The notes under the pieces: model-generated
Told to the model about the DNA's origin: nothing
Databases searched by the model: none
What the model saw: only the letters and a program-made list of their open reading frames with translations
Position numbers and translations under genes: made by a program
From: Chondrilla cf. caribensis
Taxonomy: Eukaryota > Porifera > Demospongiae > Chondrillida > Chondrillidae
Direction: 5' to 3'
NCBI GenBank assembly: GCA_964020155.1
Contig: OZ026557.1
Location: 466,001-530,000, forward strand
DNA: 64,000 bases
Part shown: positions 1 to 16,000 of the stretch, piece by piece
Layout of the letters: every line of letters begins with the position of its first letter
How positions within the stretch are numbered: the stretch's first letter is position 1

Positions 1-71
1 TTTGAATTTACTGCTGGTCTTCACAACTTCTAGAGCACACAGTTTGGCTTCAGGGGTCATCTTGGGCAGTT
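1..71 (-). CDS. Partial exon of an unidentified gene at the left edge
   Basis: On the minus strand a good acceptor (…catgttag) is followed by an open phase-1 reading that runs off the window and begins LPKMTPEAKLCALEVVKTSS. The composition looks like coding sequence with helix-forming residues, and the phase matches the phase-1 convention of the neighbouring genes. It lies downstream of the A1 stop codon on the same strand, so it would belong to the next gene to the left or to an extension of this cluster. I do not recognise the family. The tract is short and could be chance. Confidence 0.35.
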
Positions 72-536
72 CTAACATGTGTAGAGATCACTCAAACGTG
101 TTGTAGTAATAGTTATAATGTTATATACAACAGTAGTAATTATAATAGTATAACAGTAGTAATAATTATAATAGTATAACAGTAGTAATAGTTATTAACA
201 AATCTGTGGTCAATTGCATACGTACAGTGTGGAGTATAAAACTCATCAAATAACAGAGGAGCACCATACATGCACTGTGTGTAGGTACAATGGCGTACGT
301 ACAATAGGCAAGAACTCCAACAATGTACGCAAATAAGTAACTGTACAAAATAGTGAAAAATACACAGCGTCACATGTATCGTGCACAAAATGGTGTTCAT
401 GCAATAAGCAAAAGAGAATAGAACAGTTTTGAGAGGTCTGCCATGTGTTACCTATGAGAAAACAGGGCGAACAGTCACATTTGGAATGAAAGAATGCACA
501 TATATAAACATATGCAGAACACATGTACACACACAA

Positions 537-537
<1 letters not shown>
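72..537. other. Non-coding, AT-rich
   Basis: AT-rich sequence with about three copies of a 29-bp unit (ataatagtataacagtagta…) near 120-190. I see no convincing exon. Apparent open frames here end in the downstream microsatellite. Confidence 0.5.
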
Positions 538-614
<77 letters not shown>

Positions 615-660
615 ACATGCACACACACGCACGCATGCACACACACACACACGCACAAAC
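538..660. repeat. (AC)n microsatellite
   Basis: Nearly pure AC dinucleotide tract, interrupted towards its right end by acg/atg variants. It lies immediately downstream of the A1 stop codon. Confidence 0.95.
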
Positions 661-663
661 CCA

Positions 664-3655
<2,992 letters not shown>

Positions 3656-4023
3656 CCCGGAATGTCGCCCACGCCCGTTAATTTTGTGTACCAAAATTCT
3701 GATCATGTACGAGCTTACGTAGCCAGACGTCATCACGCAGCCATATTAATTGTTATTGCACGATAGTCTTATACTATAATAATAAATTGAAACTGATATA
3801 TTATACATACGGTATATATACATACCCGTACACGCGTCGTAGATACCAGTTTCCATTTTGTCTATTGTGAATCCGGTCAGCATGAATGTGAGGCCAATTA
3901 CATACAGCCAATGTTCATGCATGTACAAAATATGTACATATACAAAATAAAGCATTTGAAACAAACTAAATAAAAGATACAAATATTTTATATGCTGTTA
4001 ATGATAATAATGTACTGAACTAG
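3656..4023. other. B1-A1 spacer
   Basis: A 368-bp AT-rich stretch between the B1 stop and the A1 start. No AATAAA-type signal or TATA box could be assigned with confidence. It must hold the B1 3' end and the A1 5' region, unless the two are transcribed together. Confidence 0.5.
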
Positions 4024-7000
4024 TTAGTTCAAAAACCACATAAGCTGTTCTTTGTGCACACGCTGAATAAACTTTCCTGTTGGATAAAGGCAACTGCCCA
4101 CATATTCACCTTGGTCTCCGATAAACTTGGCAATGTGCGTGTGGTGTTCTTTTGGGTGACTCTCGCAAGGAAACCCCCAGTGGACCCACTGTTCACTGGA
4201 TTCGTCTTTCTGTCCATACACATTGGACCATAGGGACAAAACCCTTTCTTTGAGCTGTTGGTACATGGCATTGTAAGAGGATGACGAGGGAAGAGAATTG
4301 TCGCTGGGTGTGAAAGTCACCTCTATGAATGACACTCGCTCCAGGAGACCAAGGACACCTGTACCAACGTCAAACGTAACGAAGTTGTGAGAGAGTTTGT
4401 CCAGGTCCAGGGTCCAGGTTAGGTTGGCAGCAAGATCAGCAATAAGCAGACGGAAGAATCCAGTGGGGATGTAGCACACCTTCAACAGCCTGGAGGATGT
4501 GAAGGACAGGAGCAATGGACCTGGAGAGGATGGAGCTTCACTGCTGGATACTTGGCTGGTTGCAGGCAGGGCGGCAGGGAACAGGATCAAGTCTTCAGAT
4601 TTGATTTTGACTATGATTTTTAGGTCTTGGAGCATATTGAGGAAGCTTTCTCTGCTGCTCTCTTTCACTCCCATCACTGACAGCAGCTTTCGATAATCTT
4701 GGATGACGCCCTGTTGTGGGCATGTTTCCTTGGCAATGGGACTTTCCCTAAAACGACACTCCTTCAGCAGCTTTGATGTCATCCTGTATAAGAAATCAGG
4801 ATTTGTGTACACGACTTCGTCATCCCTGAGAGGAGCATCCTTGAGAATAGGAGGGAAGAAGAAGAGACCTAGAATGTGGAAGATGTACAGCATGGTTTTA
4901 AACTCCTCTTCACTGCGTACGAGCTTCCTCTTGGAACAGAGATCGAAAAGCTGACGGTAAGGGAAGAAATTGGCTTCTGGTACGGTCTTCAACGTCTGCT
5001 CCAAGATGAGCCAAGAGAGGGGAACTGTGACCTCAGCATCATGCACACCCTCCACTGCCTCCGACTTGAGGTCACAGATGTATTCTGAATCTTCTGAATC
5101 TTCATCCAGTGGCTTGCCAGCAAGGGTGTTATCAATTGGCCAAAATGCCAGGTCACTGGGGTCTGGCTGAAGGAATCTATTGTATGGCTTTGTTAAGAGT
5201 TCAGATTGAACATCCGAACTGACTGACTCTATCTCCTCCTCTCTGTCAGCCTCCCTCACTTGGTCCAGGTGTGTTCCAATGATGAAGATCTTCGGATCAG
5301 ATGGGTGGATTTTCAGGAACTTGCTTTGCCTCACTTGTTTAGTCCCGAAGGCGTGGATGCTACAAAGTGGACGTTGGATGAGTTCCTCTCTGAAGAATTT
5401 AGCCCCGCCTCCTTCCTCCAGGCACTTCATGAGGTCAAACACGACAAAGTACACACTGGGCGAGGTGATGAGGATGGGGTGGATGTCGTGATAGTACTCC
5501 TGACCTCCAGTGTCTACGAAGTACAGGAGACGCTTCTCTCCCAGGATGTGTCCCTCCAGCTCTGAATCTAATAATTGGTTTCCCTTCATCACATCACCCA
5601 AACTGGCATCCAAGGTGCTCAAGCCCTCGGAGAACTCTTCATGTACTTTCTTTGCTTTTTGTACATTCTTTTCTTCATCGGGTTCTTTGTGCTGCTGAAA
5701 TGCGGCTCCTGTCTTTGGATGTGATTCATGCATCTTCTTCTTCTGGTCATCCTTCTTTTCCATCTGAACCTTTCCTCTTCCCCCATCAACTTCCTCTTTT
5801 CCCCCATCAACTTCCTCTTTTCCCCTATGAACTTCCTCTTTTCCCCTCTGGTCATCCTCCTTCCCCCTTTGAACTTCCTCCTCTTCCTCCTGGTACTTCT
5901 TTCTCATGATATTCCTGAAGATGGCCTGCATGCGCTCGTCTCTTTCAAATAGCTTCCACGTTGAACTATCCTCAATGTAGTGCTCCACCCACTCCGGAGC
6001 TCGGATGACATCCGTTCTTCCAGTGTTGGGGTCCCACTCCTGGCCGAGGAGGAGACACTTCAGGTGTGTCTTGCCAACTTCAGGAGGACCGATAGTGGTG
6101 CACTTGGTGATCTTTAGTGTGACACTTGCACTGGTCTTCAGGACATCCTCCAAGTTCTTCTGAAACTCTAACGCTTTCTTCAATTCTGTAAGGAACATCA
6201 AACAAACTTTAAGAAGGATGTACAAGGCAGGGTAGGCAGGTATGTACGTTTATATAAGAATTTAGCAACTACTGCAAACACTGGTTGTTGAGCATGCATC
6301 CTCGATAAGCACCTTTTGTTGAGCGCCTAATCAACTATTGGTTCTCAATACATACATAAGTTAAGCACATATTTTGTATGCACTCAACAGCTAATTACAT
6401 CACATTGTTGAGCGCATGTAAATTATACTGTAAGGACATTGAGAGTATCATATTCTTCAAACATTGGGGACCTCTTTGATCTAACAAACAGCAATACATA
6501 CCTTTGCTTTCTGAAGGAAGAGAAGTTTGCTCCATCTCTTTCACACAGGTTCCTGGAAACCAGCCGGTCCTCTCTCTGTTCACTCCTCTCCACCGCCCAT
6601 CTTCACCCTTTGCAAGGACTTGGACAACATCACCTTCCTCTAGATCAAGTTCACCATCTTCCTCAGCACAATAGGAATGCTGGACTGTGGCTTGAGTACC
6701 TAAGACATTATAGAGGAAGTACCCTTCCATGCAGTGTAAGGCAAATGACTGAATGTGATACAGTAACACAGTACACTTGTAATCAAACATACATCCTTTT
6801 ATGTGACTCCCTGGAAACCACCCAGACCTCTCTTGCTTCACTCCTCTCAGCCATCCATCTTTACGGCTCTCAAATACTTGGACAATATCACCTTCCTCTA
6901 AATCAAGTTCGTCGTCTTTCTCAGCACGATAGGAATGCTGGACTGTTGCTTCAATACCTAAGATGATTATAGAGATCATATCATGTCCAAATAGTCATGT

Positions 7001-10000
7001 TGGACGTGTAAGTACATGTGCATGTATACGTATGTACGTATGTAGGGATAACAAATATAAAATGGCAGCCCTTATATGTATTAGACCCTACTCTGCCTTT
7101 AGAGGCAAACTTGCCAGACTAACAAACATGGAAGTTTGGTAGTCTACCTTGGAACAGTCCAAAGTATCAGACTGACATGTATATAGGAAGTGTTCTATGA
7201 TTTGATAAGTAATAGTTACCAACTTACCACATGGATTTTAAGGTGTACCATGTTTACTGACTATCCTGAGGGCGAGGACAGTAACATGGTATGCCTCTTA
7301 CAAACCATGTGGTAACTAGCTTATTGCAAAAGCGCAGGAATAATCTAAGTGCCTATTGGAAAGCACAGTCTATTTCTCTTTCTCCCAAATGTCTAAGTGA
7401 CAAAATTCTTCCAAGGAGAATTTGCCTCCAGCGAAGCACTGCTCCCGATATATTCAAATTTTCAGATGAGGACTTCGAAAAGGCACTATCGAGGTTTTGC
7501 AACCCCTGCTACTACTCAAGATATGCAAAAGTGCGCAAACCTTTTCCAAGAGTGGAGGAGAGAGTGCAATTCACGTTTCCTAGATGACAAAATACTGGAG
7601 AAGATTTTGCTCTTTGTGTAAGTGGCTTTGTCGATTCTTGGCTAAAGAGAGGAAGAGGGACGGGTCTCATTACGCACCGCAGCACTTCACCACTACCTGG
7701 TCAGATTAGTGTCATATTCGACTACAAGACTACTCAAGCACGGTTAACATCATCAGTGACATTGAGTTTAGTCCACTGCACAATCTTGAAGACTCTATAT
7801 CATAAACTACACATTGTTAAATCCAACAACAAAGAGTAACTGTGGAGCTAAGGTATACTAGATCCTAGCTCTCCACAAGGATTGCCGAACTGTATAATCT
7901 TCTTGAGCGGCCGTAACTTCTATCTCCATAGAGGTGTGGAACTTAAAAGGGAAGTAGTAATGGTGGACAGAAAACATTTGGTGAGGTACTCACACACCAA
8001 GCATAGATCCAAAAATCATTCTGGAGGTTTAAAGCAATTGAATCAAGCCAACGAGATAGTTCACCAATACAAAAGTGAGGATATTGAGAGGTGTCATGTT
8101 TGTTGCTCTATAATTGCCTGACAATGCAAAGGAAAAGATTTGTTCTATTGCAAGCCCATGTAGATCTGTTAAGCCACACAGTGAAATAGCTCCGTGGTAT
8201 ACTGCCATGGCTATAGGCAAAAACAAACTAGCAAAGATGACATGATGCAGGAATCCAAAAGGACATGAAAAATCACAGTCTTAGAGCGTATGCTGTGACA
8301 AAGCTATTTCAGTCAAATGTCCCTGAAAAACTCATCATGGAAAGGAGTGGCCATTGTTCCACTGAAGGAGACCGAATGAACGACCCACATGTCCTACAAG
8401 TTTATAATGCACTTGTTAGAAGACCAACAAGTGACATAGTATCTGACTTCAATAGAGCTGGATCAATGGAATCAACTATGACTGCAATGTCTGTGAGTGT
8501 GTCTACGCCTGTGTTCGCTGGCAGTACTTTCAACAACTGTACATTTCAGATCATTACTAATCCAAAGCCTCCTCCACCAACAGAGGATTTCTCCAACATG
8601 ATTGACATTCAGGAAATATTTCCTGACTTGTAAGACTAATCAGTTAGTGTTCCTGCTCATTGTATCTGTATCTTTGCCAACCTTTGTATAATTGTTAATT
8701 GATAATCATTGATTGTTACAGAGCGTTAGCGAGGTTAATTGTATCTGTTGCAGAGGTAGTCAGATCGAGGTCGCCCACACTTTTTATGTGTAAAATTCAC
8801 GATTTAGGTCCAGATGCGATTTTCTTTGAGCGAAAATTGTCAATCGGTTTTACACATAAATCGCTAAATGCATGTATTGATGTAAGTAGGTCAGCGTGTG
8901 CTATAAAATAAGGTAACGAGAGTAAATGAGAGACTAAATGGTGAGTGATACGCAAATAAAGTTGCTCAGTTTTCATTCACTGACGGCCTCAGGATCCTCG
9001 ATAGATGGCTGGCATATATCTCGAAAAATAATCAAATGTATATCTGAAAATTCTATTCAACGATTTTTAGGGGCTGCCGCAGGCAGCCCCTATATTGTTT
9101 TCATTTCGACTTCTGGTATGTAACGCTCGTCCGATATATATATAATATTATATATATATATATAATGTGTTCCTGCGCGTAACCGCAACAATGAATTTAT
9201 ATTAGAATTTATATTGCGCGAAATAAAGATGGCCGATTTCAAACGCCAACAATTTGAAATTGGGCTAGAATTCATGCGCTGAAGCTCCGCCGAACATAAT
9301 AACTTCAGCGAAGGTTCTTCTAAACCTAACAAAGACGCCAAGTAATTTGAGTGCGGGGGGGGCGGCAGCCCCACGAGTTTTTAAACTCGAATTACTTGTT
9401 TCAATTTTCCTCCAAGCTATTGTAGGGTTTCTCCTTACGTCATTCGGGACATCGAATTGGGAAGCCATTTCAATGTCCATCTTCACCAGCCATTTTTCCT
9501 CTATGACCTACGTACAATACATCACAGCAAGGTTCTGAACTTATATTCACAATTAGTTTATTATCCTAAAATGGGTGCTTATAGGATACTGCTCTGACCA
9601 CAGGGATGTACCAGAAATAGAGTTTATGTGTTTGTGCAATCATTATGACATCATTTTCCCTGTTCCGCCATTTAGAATGGCAAGAAAGTACATGATTCAA
9701 TAGAGAATGGCAAATTCGACAATTGTATCAACAGAGTAAACTCATTCCAAGCATTTTAAAAATTACTATGAAATGGAAATTGGATGTACAGGCATGAATG
9801 ACTTGAAATGGAGTTCAACGGAGTTTATGACCGACTAACAGCAACGAAAACTGACAAAGACAGTGTCAACCCAAACTCAAAGAGTGCAGACACTTATACA
9901 GTGGTTAATAGTAGTAGGTATACAGATAGGATACACATTGTAGCTCGATCTGACACATTTGTTTTTTCCGTTTTGAACTCCTTTTTTAATGTCCTGTAAG

Positions 10001-13000
10001 TTTTATTCAATGCTAGTTCTGTCATAGATCACTAGGAAGAGGCTATTTTTGAGACACCAGAAGTCTTTAACTGGATGATCAGGCTAAATTCGATATCGAC
10101 TCGAGAGTCCTATGGCACAACAGGTCCTTATCAATAAATAGCTCCTATTCTACAGTAGCGGTACCATTTCTTGCCACTCATTGCATCATGTTATGTACCT
10201 GTGATGTCAGACGCATAAGCTCTATACTGCCCAGTCAGTCTCTATGATCTATGACGTCATCAGGCAATAACGACAATAACATGTGTACCACTGTACCTTT
10301 TATCTCTTTCACATTGTTTGCTGGAAATAGACAATTCTTTCCTTTGAGTTGTCCTATCCACCAGTGACTGTCACGCTTCAACAGGACAGTTACAACATCG
10401 TCTTTCTCTAAATCAAGTTCATCATCATCATCACTGTGATGGGGAGTCTCTACTAAGGCTTGAGTAACTTTGGACACTAGAGAGGAAGAACAGAGAAAAG
10501 ATCTGAATGTGATACAACAGTACAACAATCATACATACCTTCTCTTGTGCAATTCCCTGGAAACCAGCCCTCCTTTTCTTCAACCAATCCTTTACACCGC
10601 CCATCTTCACTCTTCTCAAAGACCAGGACAATATCACCAATCACTAAATCAATTTCATCATTTTTCTCAGCACGATAGGAATACTGTACTATTTCTTGAG
10701 TATCTGCCATAAAAAGATCAACATCGAAAGTGCCCTAGCTTCCAGTATAACAGAAAAGGACTGAATGAGGTGTGATAGTTGTCACACAAACGTACATCCT
10801 TGCAGGTAACCTGCTGGAAACAATCCCTCCCTCTCTCCAATCATTCCTCTCCACCATCCATCGTCCCGTTTCTCAAAGACTAGCACAACATCACCTTTCT
10901 CTAAATCAAGTTCATCGTTGTCCCCAGTATGATAGGAATACTTCATTATTGCTTTAGTACCTAAGGAGATGATAGAGAAGTGTCATTCCAATATAAGGCA
11001 AAGGACTGAATGTGATACAGTAACACAGTACACTTGTAATCAAACGTATATCCTTTTATGTGACTCCCTGGAAACCACCCGGACCTCTCTTGCTTCACTC
11101 CTCTCAGCCATCCATCTTTGCGGCTCTCAAAGACTTGGACAACATCACCTTCCTCTAAATCAAGCTCATCATCTTTCTCAGCATGATAGGAATGCTGGAC
11201 TGTTGCTTCAATAACTAAGAGGATCGTAAAGTTCAAACTAATAAGATTATGTCAACATGTCACTCTATATGTAGCAATGATGCATACATAAAATGGCAGC
11301 CCTGTACCATATGTACATCAGTCTTGTGGAGAAGATCGTGTAATGTTGTTTCTCCATATTTGGTAACTAAGCCATCAACAGCTGACAACAAAGGGACCAG
11401 CAAGCAGCCTATACTCAGCTCTTTGAAGAAGTGCTAACTGAAGCATCCATCACTTGCAGTGTTCACACAAACAAGTTCTTCTAGATTACTGTTATGCTAA
11501 CTTAGTAGTGTTTATCAAATGCTGTGTTTACACAAACAGCTTTCGAATGTGTACTTCTATGTAGTATGTGTCTAGCTCGGGACATTGGAATTAGAACGGT
11601 GGAGTAGCATGGCACATCAATAACATATCTGACCCCTCCCCCAGCTGAGCTGGCATCAATAACTGGAAAGTCAGTCAATCGACCTTCCACAGGTGGTTGT
11701 GGAGAGAGTGGTGTGCCTTCTCTTTGCAAGGTACCCAGTCGGGAGTGATCCTCCAACACCCTTCTTCATGTCTCTGTTTGTTTTCAGTCATTTTGTTACT
11801 CCAGTATTCACTATTAGTTACGTATCTCTTGACATTTGTGTGTGCATCAGTGTACTTAAGTAGCTGGACCACAGCAGCTGTCAGTTATACTACATATTGC
11901 AGCTGTATATTCTAGAGATGAACAATACTGTTGTATTTACTACATCACTGGGCCATGGATACCCCATTGGGGTTTCGGGTCTCTCCCCAGGAACCACCTC
12001 AATACATACCCACATTAGACAGACGTTTAGGAACATGCATAATGATATAGCTAGTCAACACTTGTCATTCACGGATGTCATAAACCAACAGGGCCATATA
12101 ACCCGGTGTTACTGGACTTGAAGGGCATAGGGCAAGAGGCCCAGGGTCTCCAGTACATAGATCACAGCTCAAGAGCTAATGGGATGTAGGTCCATAGTAC
12201 ATAGGTCAAAGGGCACTAAGTTAAGTACCTCCGAGTGTACAGATTAAGGGTTCAGAGGTTATATAGGACTGTGTGATTACAGGTGTCAAATCTGGGATGG
12301 TATGCAGGCTAGGGAGGGTTCCTCATGAAGGTATCCCTACCATACTATAGTAACACATACACAGTGCATTTAGGTGAGTAGGAGACAAGGATATCAATGG
12401 CTAGTAAAGTGAGGAATTAAGGATAATGTGGTGGAGAGGTCTGAGTGTATACTAGTGTATGGGAGCACTACCAAGGGTGATGTTGTAAAGAGGTCTGAGT
12501 GTATACTAGTGTATGGGAGCACTACCGAGGGTGATGTTGTGAAGAGGTCTGACTGTATACTAGTGTATGGGAGCACTACCGAGGGTGATGTTGTGAAGAG
12601 GTCCGACTGTATACTAGTGTATGGGAGCACTACAAAGGGTGATATTGTGAAGAGGTTTGACCGTATACTAGTGTATGGGAGCACTAACAAGGGTGATATT
12701 GTGAAGAGGTCTGACAGTATACTAGTGAATGGGAGCACTACCAAGGGTGATGTTGTAAAGAGGTCTGACTGTATCCTAGTGTATGGGAGCACTACCAAGG
12801 GTGATGTTGTGAAGAGGTCTGACAGTATACTAGTGTATGGGAGCACTAACAAGGGTGATGTTGTAAAGAGGTCTGAGTGTATACTAGTGTATGGGAGCAC
12901 TACCAAGGGTGATGTTGTAAAGAGGTCTGACTGTATACTAGTGTATGGGAGCACTACCAAGGATGATGTTGTAAAGAGGTCTGACTGTATACTAGTGTAT

Positions 13001-16000
13001 TGGAGCACTACCAAGGGCGGTGTTGTGAAGAGGTCCGACTGTATACTAGTGTATGGGAGCACTAACAAGGGTGATGTTGTGAAGAGGTCTGACTGTATAC
13101 TAGTGTATGGGAGCACTACCAAGGGTGATGTTGTAAAGAGGTTTGACTGTATACTAGTGTATGGGAACACTACCAAGGGTGATGTTGTAAAGAGGTCTGA
13201 CTGTATACTAGTGTATGGGAGCACTAACAAGGGTGATGTTGTAAAGAGGTTTGACTGTATACTAGTGTATGGGAACACTACCAAGGGTGATGTTGTAAAG
13301 AGGTCTGACTGTATACTAGTGTATGGGAGCACTACCAAGGGTGATGTTGCGACAAGGACCTGGTATGACTGTAGTGATTTGAACAGTAGTGTTTATCAAA
13401 TGCTTTGTTCTCACAAACAGATTCTGAATGTTTACTTCTATGTATTATGTTCAACTCAGAACATAGGAATGTAGCATATACTAGGTACTATAGGAAGTGA
13501 TTTCATCTCAACTCATCAAAGAACATTCAATATCAGTGCTAGACTAAAGGTACGTAACTGTCTAGTAGAAATTTGACGTCTTGTCACTAGTGTGCATGGG
13601 GTCAGCCTTGAAGAGGTCCTAGGAAGGTTAGAGCATCTGGTCCAAAGTATCAGACTGACATGTATTGAGGAAGTGTTCTATCATTTGATAACAACAATAA
13701 CATGTGTACCACTGTACCTTTTATCTCTTTCACATTCTTTGCTGGAAATAGACCATTCTTTCCTTTGAGTTGTCCTATCCACCGGTGGCTGTCACGCTTT
13801 ACCAAGACAAATACAACATCGCCTATCTCCAAATCAAGTTCACCATCATCATCACCATGATGGGGAGTCTCTACTATGGCTTGAGTACTTTTGGGCACTA
13901 GAGAGGAAGAACAGAGCAAAGATCTGAATGTGATACAAACAGTACAACAATCATACATACCTTCGGTTGCACAATTCCCTGGAAACCAGCCCTCCCTTTC
14001 TCCAATCACTCCTTTACACCGTCCATCTTCACTCTTCTCACAGACTAGGACAACATCACCAATCACTAAATCAATTTCATCATCTTTCTCAGCACGATAG
14101 GAATACTGGACTATTTCTGGAGTATCTGCCACAAAAAGATCCACATAGAAAGTGCCCCAGCTTCAAGTATAATAAAAAAAGACTGAAGGACTGACACAAA
14201 CATACATCCTTGCAGCAATTCTGATAGAAATAAGCCCTCCCTTTCTCCAATCATTCCTCTCCACCATCCATTCTCAGGTTTGTTAAAGACTAGGACAACA
14301 TCACCTTCCTCTAAATCAAGTTCATCATCTTTCTCAGCATGATAGGAATACTCCACTATTTCCTTAGTACCTAAGAAGATGAGAAGTGTCATTCCAGTGT
14401 AAGGCAAAGGACTGAATGTGATACAGTAACACAGTACACTTGTAATCAAACGTATATCCTTTTATGTGACTCCCTGGAAACCACCCGGACCTCTCTTGCT
14501 TCACTCCTCTCAGCCATCCATCTTTACGGCTCTCAAGGATGCGGACAACATCACCTTCCTCTAAATCAAGTTCATCATCTTTCTCGGCATGATAGGAATG
14601 CTGGACGGTTGCTTCAATACCTAAGAGGATCATAAAGTTCAAACTAATAAGATTATGTCAACATGTCACTCTATATGTAGCAATGATGCATACATAAATG
14701 CCAGCCCTGTAACATATGTACATCAGTCTTGTGGAAAAGATCATGTACTGTTGTTTATCCATATTTGGTAACTGCGTCATCAACAGCTGGCACCAAAGGG
14801 ACCAGCAAGCAACCTATACTCTGCTCTTTGAAGAAGTGTTAACTGAAGCATCCATCACTTGAAGTGTTTACACAAACAAGTCCTTCCAGATTACTGTTAT
14901 ACCCAACTTAGTAGTGTTTATCAAATGCTGTGTTTACACAAACAGCTTTTGAAAGGTTTACTCCTATGCATAGTATACGTGTTAAACTCGGAACATTGGA
15001 ATTATTGGAATCCTCAATTAATGAAAGAGAAGAAGAAAACTATTTAAAATCTTTCTGTGGATGTCTAATCGTATTATAATGGAGCTAAGAATGCTTTCCT
15101 TCGCATGTGACTTGTACAATTGATGTGACACCTTTAACACCAGTTCAAGTGGTATACAGTGACATTTTTGATTTCACTTGGGAAATGGCAAAATATTGAA
15201 TTTGGTGGTGTGTCAACAGCAGTCAGTCATGCAAGGGTGCCCCAAACAACCATCAAGATCTTGGAAGAGTGGAATAGTATGGCACATCAATAACATATCC
15301 GCCCCCTCCCCCTGCTGAGCTGGATCACAGCAGCTGTCTGTTATACTACACATTGCAGCTGTCTATTCTAGAGATGAACAATACTATTGTATTCACGACA
15401 TCACTGGGCTGTGGGGACCACATTAGGGTTTCTGACCTCTCCCCAGGAACGACTTCAATACATACCTACATTAGATAGACTGTTAGGAACATGCATAATA
15501 ATATTATTATTGTTAGTTAAAACTTGTCATTCATGGATGTCATAAACCACCAGGGCCAAATAACCCAGTGTTACTTGACTTGAATAGTAGAATAGAGTAA
15601 GAGGCCCAGGGTCTCCAGTGCATAGATCACAGCTCAAGAGTTAATGGGATGCAGGTCCATAGTACATAGGTCAAAGGGCACTACATTGAATACATTGAAG
15701 TCTACAGATTAACAGGTCAGAGGTTACATAGGACTGCTTGATTACAGGTGTCAGATCTAGGATGGTAGGCAGGTTAGGGAGGGCTCATACCAACCTTAAT
15801 ACCAAACAGGGGTTCCTCATGAAGGTATCTCCGGCATCCTCAGTGAGTGACCATACTATAGTAACACGTACACAAAGACAATGTGGTAGAGAGGTCTGAC
15901 TGTATACTATAGTGTATTGGAGCACTAAAAAGGGTGATGTTGTAAAGAGGTCTGACTGTATACTAGTGTATGGGAGTACTACCAAGGGTGATGTTGTGGA

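Noticed and set aside
12428..13474. Long plus-strand open frame with an 18-residue repeat
   Set aside because: Explained by the 54-bp minisatellite, whose period is a multiple of three; the opposite strand is equally open, and the region lies in a B1 intron.
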